Origin: Anolis sagrei
Taxonomy: Eukaryota > Chordata > Lepidosauria > Squamata > Anolidae
DNA: 64,000 nucleotides
Direction of reading: 5' to 3'
Assembly (NCBI RefSeq): GCF_037176765.1
Contig: NC_090022.1
Span: 61,025,209 to 61,089,208, forward strand
A program made the position numbers and the translations under genes. The number at the start of each line of letters is the position of its first letter. Position 1 is the first letter of the stretch. Positions 20,874-32,800 of the stretch are shown here, in pieces. The notes under the pieces were generated by a model. It was not told the origin of the DNA. It did not search any database and was given only the letters and a program-made list of their open reading frames with translations.

Positions 20874-23800
20874 CCATCAAATGTGTATGAAAACCACTGG
20901 GTGACCTTGGACAAATCACACTTTCTCAATTTCAGAGGGAAGCAAAGTTAAAGCTCCTCTGAACAAATCTTGCAATAAAAAAAACACATGATAGGTTTGC
21001 TTTAGGGTCACTATAAGTTGCAAATGACTTGGAGGAACACAGTAAAATGTACCTTTAAGCTTATTCAGATCTAGAGTAGCAGACTTCGGAAATATAATAT
21101 TTTTGGACAACAAATGTAACATGAATCCATTCTGGGTTTTGAGAATTGTAAGAAAACAAAAAACCACCTGGGTTTATTTAGTAGCATTGTGAAGAACTGT
21201 ATATATTTATTCTTTTTTATTATTAAAAAAATCAGAATTAAGTACCACAGAATGCCTAGAAATATACCTTTCTAGTTTTCCATGTTAAAAAATCAAAGAT
21301 GCTCTGAATCTCATTCCATTCATCCAGTGGTTCTCAACCTGTGGGTCCCCAGGTATTTTGGCCTACAACTCCCAGAAATCCCAGCCAGTTTACCAGCTGT
21401 TAGGATTTCTTGGAGTTGAAGGCCAAAACATCTGGGGACCCACAGGTTGAGAACCACTGCATTAATTAGAACCCAAGTTGGGACTTTAGTCAACCTCTTT
21501 TAGACTTCCTCTGTTCTTACAATCTGAAAATGCAGTGTTAAAAAGTCACCCTTGATAGATCATAAAAATACCTGTGAGTAAGAAGTGAACATTTTGATTC
21601 CATTTAAATTTTACGCTAATTTAAAGATTTGGACCCGTAATATCCTAAAATTAACATATTTCCTCATTATTCTAATGTACCAAAGCATAATCTCAGTCCA
21701 GATAAGCTTTCTTTTGTAGATCCTTAGAGTATTTGTGTAAAGCATTTGTGACATTCTGCCTTTATAAAAAAACCAAAAAAACAAATCTAAGCACCAGAGG
21801 AGCTATGATTAAGTTTACGTAATTTATAGGTTTTTTTTCCCTCTCCCTAACTACAGATAAATAGGAAACATAATGTTCCCTGTTGTTTGGAGGGAGATTT
21901 GTGCTCAGTCTAGCCCTGTCTTTACAATTACATTTAAGCACCGATTTTGGACTAAATAGCATGACATTCTGAGCTTTCAACTGAGTGTAGCTAAATTACA
22001 GTGGAATAACAGTAGGTCATATAAGTTCTCATATATGCAGCTAATAGCATGTTTTCCAGGAGAAGATCGGAAGACCAGCATGCTTTTAATTCAGTGATAA
22101 TAATGTGACCTGACAATGTAGTCATGACGTCCCATGTGCTTTGACTTGCAGCCACCCGACATCATGTTGCAGTGCGGCAGAAATTATGTCAGTGCTGTTT
22201 TTTCATACCATGAAGTACAAACCACAGGACCCAAGAAATCCTAACAATGATCGATTTATTCTCTCTAAGGTAAGTGAGGGATCCTTTCATTCATATACAA
22301 GATGATATTTCAAAGGCAAGCTTGAATTCTCAATCGGTTTCTTCAGGATTCTTAGCAAAGTGAGGAAATAACCTCAACAGAGGTTCTTGCATGGTAATAT
22401 GAATAAATGGCACTATCCTATCTTCTTTCAAAGTGTCTGTCCTGATTACTTGATTCCTATGCCTGTTTTAAATGTATAGGGCTATTCAGACAAACCAGAG
22501 AAAGTTCATCATGCTTCAGAGCAGCTGAAATCAATGGTTCAGCTGAATTGTCCCATTCATTTCAGATGATGCTTGATGTTGCTAATTAGATTAGGAATAT
22601 ATTTTGGTTTGATGTGATTTTAGAGATAAGGAAATGACTGTAGCAGGAAGTCCAGCAGACTCCGGGGGATCTTGTGTTCATGTAAACCAAGAGTGGGCAA
22701 ACAATACCCTTTCAGATCCATCATTATTTGACATGCTTCCTAGAGTAGATGGGAGCTCTGGTTCAACAACTTCTGGAGGCCAACAGCTGCACAACTTGGA
22801 ATAAATGCACCATCTCTTTCTTTAGCGATTTGCATTTCATGATGAGAGAAACAGAACTGAATAGAGAGGGAGCCATCTCGTTTCTGAATTCCCTTTTAGA
22901 AATGCAGATATTATCTCAGTCTTGGATGAAAACACCAGGTTGCTTTGAGTTTCTGAACTGTATGGCCATGTATATTCCACAGACCTCACAACTTCTGAGG
23001 ATACTTGCCATAGATGCAGGTGAAATATCAGGAAAGAATGCTTCTGGAACATGGCCATATAGCCTGGAAAATTCACAGCAACCCAAATATTATCTCCATT
23101 TGTAATTTCCATCTTCCTATACCCACCTTCTTTCTTATTTCATTCTTTTTCTGTTTCTGAGACATTCATTGATCTTTATTTAATTTAGATCCCATCTCTC
23201 TCAGAACAAGACTCAAGGTAGCTGTTTACCATGCTATCAGACCACTTTCCTCTTGCCAATCCTAACTTTGTTCCCTCCTGCATCCATGGCATAGGATGTG
23301 CCTCTTACGTTTGTATTAGTATATAACAGGTAGTTTTCAGGGATTAAACTTTACATGTTACAGTGTTGTTGTTTTTTCCCCAATAGGGCCATGCAGCACC
23401 CATCTTGTATGCTGTCTGGGCTGAGGCAGGTTTCATCCATGAATCTGAACTGTTAAACCTGAGGAAAATTGATTCCATTTTGGAAGGTCACCCTGTGCCA
23501 GTGAGTGTTTCGACTAAACTAATTTCTTTTTTATGAATTGAATTGCAACAGTTATTTATATCGGTATTTTCCAGTAATATCTGCATGTCTTTCATAGCCA
23601 TAGTGAACTATCTAGGTAACTGATAAACTCATGCTACCATGATGGTAGTAACCCCATAATGTTGACAATATAACATCCAGAAATTAAATGAAGATGGAAA
23701 GTTCAGCATACAAGACTGCATGAAAATAGTTACAAAATATTTTAATATGAGTTTTCTTGCTTTTAATTTATTGCCTGCCAGTGTTAGTCATTGCTTTAAA

Positions 23801-26800
23801 ACAAACAAATTTATATGAAGTTTCAGCACATCTCTTCTGTCCTAGAAAAAGTTGGGAGTAGTTACTTCAAATGCCTATCTAAGCAGCCCAAGTCACCTTA
23901 AAGTGGTGTACCAGATTGTCCCAGTTCCAGAAGCTTATGTGGAATTTGATCTTTATGCTCTTCCTCTTATTGGTAGCAAGAGAAGAAACATAGGGCCAGC
24001 TGCTTATATGTGAGCTTCATTTTTGGATGGATGTTAAGAGAAAGAGCTTCCAGACACACTTTTTTATCATGTTACTTCAACTATACATAACGGGTCCAAA
24101 ACAATTATTTTTGTAATGTAGAGTTAGTTTATACAATACTTTGGGGGCATTCTTAATTCATTAGAGTGTGGGAATGTATCCAGTGCAATTGGCTCTATCT
24201 AATGACAGAAAATGGGACTATAGATATTCCAGGCATGAGCAAAACACTGGAGTCATAATGTTTGAAGTAGTTACTCTTATTTGGTACACAGTAAGATGTT
24301 TTTGTTTTTGAAAACAGGCATTCACTGATATGCTCTTGTAGCTCTTGCATTTCAGAGCTTTGTAGGTCAAGATTAGTCAGATGCTAAATTTATTTCCAAA
24401 ACTACATTATTTTTTTAAAGACAAATTAACTACTTGATTAAGATTTCCAAAGGAATGCTTGATTTGGCCCTGCGTAAGTCTCAGGTACCAGAATTTGAGA
24501 TTTTTTGTTCTAGAAAGACTTGGACAATATAAATGGTTAATTATCTTAAAAGACTGGCTTTCATGCATCACGTTTGAGGGACAGGGGAATCTTGCATTGC
24601 TACAGTAAATATATTGGTGGTAGGTCAAAGTTCAACACACAGTCCAGGCTCTAAAACTTTGTTTAGAATTATGATCACCTGAGATTCAGTGGTACTAATT
24701 TTTATAAGTATGGAAGGCTTCCTTAGAATCTTAGTATTTGATTGTTTTATAGTGTTCCCTTCTTGGTTTTAGAAACAAGCATTCACTGATGTAGCTACTG
24801 GATCACTTGGCCAAGGACTTGGTGCTGCATGTGGTATGGCCTACAATGGGAAATACTTTGACAGATCCAGGTAACTTTCTTGAACACCTTTGGCTCTCTG
24901 GGGTTGTGATGAAAACATGGAAGAAATTAAGTTAGCTGTTACTGGGATCCATGATTCTGTTTCCATAATGCATTTCCACATGTTACTCCTGAAAGCTGCA
25001 TAGCTACATTTCTAGTAAGCCTAGTTATGCTGGAGCTTTTCTGCTCTGTGTGCAGCCCTCCCTACAGTTTAGCTAATCCTTTCACTGTAATGTCCTACTT
25101 CATACAATTGGTAATATGTTGTCAAGGGCTTCAAAGCAATTTCAAGATATAGCTTAATGCTTTCTCATTTTTAGAAGCTATTAACTAAAGTTTACTGATT
25201 GCATTTAAATATTTAGTTGTTTAGTTCTTGATTTGTATGCACCTACCATGACTTGGGGCACACAAACATTATGTGTTCCAGGGATGCTCAGTCATCTCTC
25301 TTCTTATCAAACTAAGATAGTGTCTTTTGGATCAATCTTGTGTATGCAAAACAGAATACTGAATGATTGTTCACAGAACAAAGACATTAAAAATATTTTC
25401 TGTTGCCCTTGAATAGCGATGATATGCTGGTTGTGTTCTATGCCCCTGTATATGTATATGTGTGTGTGTGTTTACACATGCGTGCGTGTCTACCTCCATG
25501 CTTCTGAGAGAATAACTTCAGAATTAATCACAGGAATGTGAGTTGTACAAAAGCAACCTCTAGTCTTTAGACTGAATGGAGCAAGTTTTGCTCAAAGGTT
25601 GTTATGGAAACACAGCTCTGTAGAACAAAGGTGGGTGGTAGGGAATACAATGCGGAATATCCCGTTGTGCAACCATTGGATTGCTTTAGGGGGTTATTGT
25701 TGGGCCCTAAACCCAGGATCCAAACCAGTCCTGTTGAAACTGGCATAAAACTATGATGTACAAGGAAAATAGAGATCCAGAGGCATAGCTCTGCTGGGGA
25801 AGTTGATGTATTCTGCTTGACAGTATTAGAGCATGAAAATCTGGGTTGCTGAGTAAATGTAATCTTACATTGCACACTTCACTTGCTTGAAAGCATTTCT
25901 GTGTACAGTGGTTAATTGATCTTAATGCAGCCTGGCAGGTGGTTTTCATAGGAGAACTTTCTCTGCTTGCCATTGGTATTTGGTGGAGGGTTGTATGTAA
26001 CACAGGAGAGAAGGCAGTAATATGGTTAAGTGAAGAAGATGTCTGTAGGTATGTGTGGAATCGAGGTTCTCTGTGTACTCCAATGGGCAAGAAGGTATAA
26101 CCAGAAATGTCCCGAGGCTATTTATAGGTGAAATGCATTTCAATGATTTATTCAAAACCCGTCAGTGGGGAAAATTATTAAAAATTATATGTTCTACATT
26201 TTAAATATCAAAGAATATGAACATATGGAGGAGAACAAAGGCAAAAAATAACATAATCAGGAAAAAGTAAAACATGTAATAAGTACATAGAAAAATGCAA
26301 TTGTAAATATGGATTGCAAGGCCAAGCAGTTATTACATGTAACAATTATAATGTGCAAATTAGGCTACAATTATCTTCTTGTTATTAAACAAATACAATA
26401 TGAAATAAATAGTTTGGGGTGAAATAAATATGTCCCAACAAAATTGGAAAAAGTTGCAATTGTTTCTCCACCAAAACTTCCAATAGTTCAGATAAGTTAA
26501 ATACAACAACTTAAACTGTTAACAGTTTAAATTCTATCGCATGTTCATCCATAAATTAAAAATGTCTGTGTGTGTTTGTATGTGATCTCCCATCTACATA
26601 ATTCACAGAGGAAGGGGTTTGGACCACTGCATAGATTCCAACCGTAACATCAAGGAAATGTAGAGTTGGAAAATTGGTGAAAAGGTTGAAAAAGTTGAAA
26701 AATCATTTATTTTATAGCCTTATTAGGAAAAAAAATCTGAACACCTAAAAAAGGAAATGGAGAGGAAAAGAAAAGAAAAGTAAATAACAAAATAAATTAG

Positions 26801-29800
26801 TACTAAACAAAAGGAAACCCACCTTAGGGAAAGGTAGTGGTTGTTATAGGATATTTGGTCAAACTGTTCGGCATTATAAAGGAATGTACTTTCAGAAAGA
26901 GATAAAAAAGCAAGGTATGGTCCATAAGTCTTCAATTAGGTGAGATCTGCTAACCAAATGAATATATAAATACAGAACAGCTGAGCAAAATGAAAAATAT
27001 TAAGATAAGCTTGTTCCTCTCCTGGAATATGAGGACCTCACAACCTCTGAGGATGCCTACCATAGATGCAGGTGAAATGTCAGGAGAGAATACTTCTAGA
27101 ACATGGACATATAGCCTGAAAACCTACAACAAATCTCTTGCTTTCTGAGTGGCCTCTGTTCTCTCCCCTCAGTTGCCAATTCAAAAATGTGCAATGTGAT
27201 GAAAGGCCAAACCTGCAGAGATAGTTTTCTATTATTGTTATCGGTTAATACAACACAAGAATGCCCTAAGAATGTCCCTAATGCCATTTGCTCGGGGATC
27301 AGCAGACTGTATTTTCTTCCCATAGTGGTTCCTTACTCCGTGGCCTCAACAAGCTTTGTCGGCCTAACTGTGTTCTGCTGTTTCTCTGATTCCAGGCAGC
27401 TAGAGCTTTCTGGCCGCAGGGAAAATGAGGCCAGCCCACAAATCAAGACTTTGCTCCGCATTCCACTCCATAGCTTCCATGTTATCCCTTTGTTCTTAGC
27501 ACCTAAGAAGTCCAAACATAACCTGAGTAATGTGTCTTCTAGCATAAATTATATTTGTATAATTACATGTGCTGCTGTTACCAGTATTCATTTTTCATTT
27601 TGCTGCTACATATTCAGACTTTCCTCCATGCTTCACTGCATTGGTTTATACACGGATGTTTGCGCAGACAGACAAGTCTGCTCAGAAATAATGCAGCTAT
27701 CTGTAAAATCTCTGAAGAAGTAGGTAATGCATTAAAACTAAATCTAAAGGGGAGGAGGAACACTGTCACTTGCAGTTTCCCATGAAATTTTAAGTCTTGG
27801 AAAGGTTATCAAGACCATCTGGGATTGCTTGCTTCTATATTCCAGAGGCCTCCTGGACCTTTAATACGTGCATGTTAGCCTAACATTCATCTGTGAGTGC
27901 TTTGCTAATGTCATGAGATTTCCTGGCTCTAAACCTCAGTGTACGTGGCATAAAACAGATCCCCTTTGACTTCTTTAACTGGAATTTGTAATGGCCCCCA
28001 CCTTACCCAAATTCAAAATAAGATTTGCTTTGTGTCATCTTTCTCCAGTCTCTGATATCTCCACTGGTAAATAACACAATCAATATCACCATTCGCCAAA
28101 GGCAGAGACAAAACAAAATATGAAGATAGTAATAGAACAGATATTTCCCAGTGATTCATTCCACTGAACTAAGTAGCTTCATTTGAAGGCAAACACAAGG
28201 GGAGTGTTTTCTCCCACCTTCACTATGACCATCATATAATCCTTTGTACAAACAGAAAATAGACGCATATCTCCAGTGCATCAAATAGACTGCTGTGCAA
28301 TTAACAAAAGTCTAGCTGATTGACTGCAGTTATGAGTAGTTTATATCATTATTAATGCCCATGCAACCAAACAATAATTTAGTTCTAAATGCCTGTATAT
28401 CACAGAAGACAACGTTGTAAAAAAAATTAAATGCTTCCCTTATTCTATGAGAGAAAAGAAATGCCCTTTCTGGTATCTGCCCTGTTTGGTTAAGTTCTCA
28501 GTAAAATTAAAATTCAAGTTGCATTCCACCCCCCACCCCCACCTAATGTATTGTTATACAAGTCAGACCTGATCAAAATATATTTAAAATTATCTATTAA
28601 TGACTATTCTAATTCTAGTTTTGATTGGTTTCAAAAATCTTTATAATTAATGGTCTAGATCGAATTGCTATTCCCAACTAAAGTGGATCTGTATAATCAA
28701 TAAGTAGCTGGCAAATCAACCTTTATGCAAATCATATTGATTCAACTTGTTGTGTCTAGTAATTAATTTGATTTACGCCAATAGATGTCACAGTGCCTTG
28801 GAAGAAGGAAAGGAATTGACGTTTCTATTGCCAACAGTTGAAATACTCCCCAGAGCTAATAATTACTGGATCATGGCAAAGAAAGAAGTGATTCAACCAT
28901 CCCTATGAGCTATGATCCCAGTCAAAATTAACATCCCTTTAACTGCCCAAAGCACTTGTTAATTACTTCCCTGAAAACATTTGCAGAGGTTTAGCATCAC
29001 ATCTATATTGTGGATTTGGATTTAACCTAAACACTCTAAAGGCACCAGATCCTGGCTGGTCCTGGAAGCTGAGAAGGATCAGCCCTGGTTAATACCTGGA
29101 TGGAAGACTGGCTATGGAAACCAGGTGCTGCTGGCTATAATTCAGAGGAAGGAACTGGCAAAATCACCTCATGGGTTTTTCTTGCTTAAGAAAACCCTGT
29201 GAAATTCTTGGGACTGCCATAAGTTGACAGGTAGCTTGAAGGCACCTACACACAAACATGCATAACAGCCTCTGATTGAATGGGTTCATTTAAAGGCATT
29301 GCTTCCATGAAATGAAATAATATTAATATCATAATAACTTTATTTTTGTACCCTGCCCCCATCTCTCTGAAGGAACTTGGGGCAGCTTATAGAGGGACAT
29401 GCCCAACAAAACAGGCTAAAATAAGCATCGAAAAACAAGCAATATCAAACATCAATAAACATAAAATCAGACACCATTACAAAAATGATTAAAGGCTCTC
29501 ATGGCTGAGCAAATAAAGTGCTGGGTTTGGTTCATAATTACTAAGTGCAATTAATCCTAAGAGGAGCCGGGAAAAGTGTGACAATCGGAGGGCTGGGCTA
29601 GGAGGCAAATGGCCTTAGGCTATTAAAGTGTTAGAAGTGCCAGAAAGGGATCACATTAAAGTGCAGGAGATGGATAGGTCAGGAAATTCTGTGGTGAATT
29701 GCCTAATCAAAGGCACAATGGAACAGCCAAGTTTTTAATTCCTTATGGAAAATGGAGAGTGGGAGCCTGTCTGATCTTTCTGGGTAGAGAGTTCCAGTGC

Positions 29801-32800
29801 CAAGGGGCTACCACAGAGAAGGTCCTTTCTCTTGTCCCCACCAACTGAGCTTGTGAAGGTTGTGGAAGCGAGAGAAGAGCCACACTGGATGATCTTAAAG
29901 TACGTGCTAGTTCATAGGGGAAGATGCGATCACGAAATATTGTACTTATGTGCTAAAATACAACACATTTAGTAATGCTGAAAGGAGGAAGTATGGGGCA
30001 TGTATTAACTAAGAGCTGTGCTTCCTCCCTGATCATGCTGAGTCACAGTGACCATCCCTTTAGCAGGCACGCTCTTTCCAGCTTTTACAATAAGAGCCTT
30101 TGTTCAGACACCTTCCTTCGAAAGGTTATGTTTGTATACTACAATAACTGGCATGAGTAATATTCCCTACCCCATTTATTTACTCTCTTGCATTAGTTAT
30201 ACACAAGTGTTTAAAAAAACAAAACAAAAAACCCAAAAGTAAGGAATGACATTTGTATCTAATTATTCTTGACACTCTCAAGAGCTTTCCAAATGCCTTG
30301 CATTGTGCACAGGCCTCTTTCCAACTGTAGCTGCATAAAAGGCCCAAAGTAGGCAATTGAGTGAACTAATGCAAGAGAGCTTAAATTTGATTATTATTAA
30401 TCTAAACAGCTGGATAATATGAGTGCTGCAGTCTCTGTTTCCCGTGCTGTTAAAAGTGTGACCCTTTGTTTTTAATCTGTTTTATGCATTCCTTATTTTT
30501 TGGTTGGGTTCTTATGTCTAAGTTCTTCTTTGTGTTGCTTTTGCTTTGGGGAGTTCTCAAGGCATTGTTGGGTTTTTGTTTTGTTCTCTTTGCTCAATTG
30601 TACTATTAAAATAAAAAGGGGAGAAAATAATAATTTAAAGCCAATTTAGATCATGTAGTTCATTAAGAATATTGGTTTTGTCAGCGTGCAGACAAGTCTG
30701 GGAAAGAGTCCTGTCCCTTCTAGCAGAGTGATAATGCAAGAGGGGTCCTCTGAGGACAGGCCAAGTGCCCTTCCAGCACTGCTCTCCCTTGAGCATCTCT
30801 GGGAAGTCAACAGGGATGACAGGAGGAGGAGGGCCATTAGTCTTCTCTGGCTGTCTTCTCCCAGTGGGCTGCCTCTGATCGTACAGGCAACATACAGGCA
30901 TTGTGAGTTGCAGTCTGAAAGACATGTCATGTAGAAGATGGAGTGAGCTTGTTTTCTGCTGCTCCAGAGACTAAAACAGAAACCACTGGATTCAAATTGC
31001 AAGAAAAGAGATTCCACTTACATGTTAGGAAAAACTTATTTACTGTAAGAGCAAATCGGAAAGGTGGTAGGGAGCATCAGGAGTTGGTGAGTGGGTGGAC
31101 TGTCATTCTTTAGGAGGTCTTTCAACAAAGTTTGGGCATGCATCTTCAGGAGTGCTGTAATTGTGTCTTCCTACTTGGCAAGGGGTTAGACTAGATGTAG
31201 TACCTTGCAACTATATGACTCTGTAGTGACCATAAATTTGCCATAGCCCTTTACAAGCTGTCTTAACTGAGTGGCTGCTAACCCATGTTGCGTAAATGCA
31301 TTCCATATGTTATCTATGCATGGTGTGAAGCAATACAAATAATCCTTATGATGATTTAGGTCTCAGTATTGACAGGTAAAGCATGGTTTTTGAACAAATA
31401 TGGCTGGTAACCATAATCCAGAGATCCTGCATCCTCAATACCCAGATTTTTTTCCTGCTTCTTTCAGCTGCAGCATCTTTTCCTCAGATAACAGAACCTA
31501 AATATATTCATAAATTAGTTTAGAACTCTGGGAATTATATTTGCCTAAAGAAATGTATCAGGAGTTTAAAACATTCATGTTAACATTCAGTTTAACCATT
31601 AACAGCTTTAAAATGTTACCAAAAAAATCTTTGTTTTGGCATTGTACATAAGTGACAGCACTTTATTATAGCATTGGATATAATGGAAGTTAAGCATCCA
31701 CTGATTTTTATATCCACAGGGAGTCCTTGACCCAAACCCAGTGGATATAAAAATGTACTTAAAATGAAATTTCTGTAACTGTTTTGAATTTTCAAATGAA
31801 TTGTTTGTTATTTTAAAGTTATGATTAAAGATAATAAGATTTAAAAATAAACTCCTGATAGAATGACAATAAACCACTATTTGATCTGGATCCAAAGACC
31901 ATCACCGTGTACTTAAACATTCTATGTTATAATTATCCTATTCTGTGTGTTGTTTAAACTGTTCCAGCATAAACATGTGACAAACCAGAACAAACCAAAA
32001 GCTGAGATAGATCAGTCTAATGAGATCTGACATTTTCTGTTGCTTAAAGAAACAAATTAAAATAAACTGCCCTTGAAAAATCAGGATGAGTTTTCTTCTT
32101 GGATTAGGTCATTGTTTAGTTGTCAGAACCCAGACAGAAATAACTGGGAGCACCTCAAACCCTGGAGTAAGAATACAGAGATTCATTTTTGGATGTAGCA
32201 AGCAGTCTAAATTGTAGTAGACTTGAAGCAGAGTTAATGCCTAAGCTAACTGTTGATGACACATTTGGAGTCATATAAAAAGCAGAAGGAGGTGGCTATT
32301 GTATTTTTGGCTGGTCCCTTTATGGAAATGCAGCTCCCAAGGTCTTTGAAATGGAGTTTGGACATTGGACTGGAAGAAGTTCACGAATCCTATTTGATAT
32401 AGAATCCTAGAGTTGGAAGAGACCATATGGGCCATCCAGTCCAGATCCCTGCCATGCAGGAATACACACAATCAAAACACTCTTGACAGATGACCATCCA
32501 GCTTCTTTATAAGAGCCTCTGAAGAATAAGACTCCAACACACTCCGAGGCAGCATATTCCACTGTCAAAAAAAAAACCTCTTACCATCAGAAAGTTCTTA
32601 AAGTTTAGGTGAAAACTCTTTTCCTGTAGTTTGAATCCATTGCTCTGTGTCCTAGTCTTTGGAGCAATGCTAAGCTTAAATATTTGAAAGAAGTAAATAT
32701 TTAAGCTTATCATATCATCTTTTAACCTGTTCTTCAGGCTAAACATACATGGCTCCCTAAACCACTCCACATAGGGCTTGGCTTCCAAATCTTTTATCAT

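Larger units (their letters stand above)
8444..22151. other. TKT intron 1: repeats and otherwise unremarkable DNA
   Basis: The first half (8600-15440) is dense with MITEs, foldbacks and CR1, listed separately. Stretches 11608-13505, 15441-17205 and 17341-20756 hold no exon or RNA gene that I can support. They contain simple runs (poly-T at 12448-12468, poly-C near 17565-17581, ATT repeat at 19322-19372). Short open frames here have no coding features. Confidence 0.6.

Noticed and set aside
27187-27723. 178-codon plus-strand frame in TKT intron 4 with hydrophobic patches
   Set aside because: About the length expected once by chance in this much AT-rich DNA; no homology or splice support recognised.
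28560-28960. Repeat-free AT-rich stretch with an ATGCAAAT octamer as an enhancer
   Set aside because: A single octamer is not enough; only cross-species alignment could show conservation.
29058-29120. 5S rRNA gene
   Set aside because: Only the internal control-region part is similar, and it is fused to a Sauria SINE body, so it is a SINE head.
31680-31765. Possible mariner-type MITE (ATCCACTGATTTTTATATCC and GTGGATATAAAAATG)
   Set aside because: Short inverted stretches are suggestive, but ends and target site could not be delimited.
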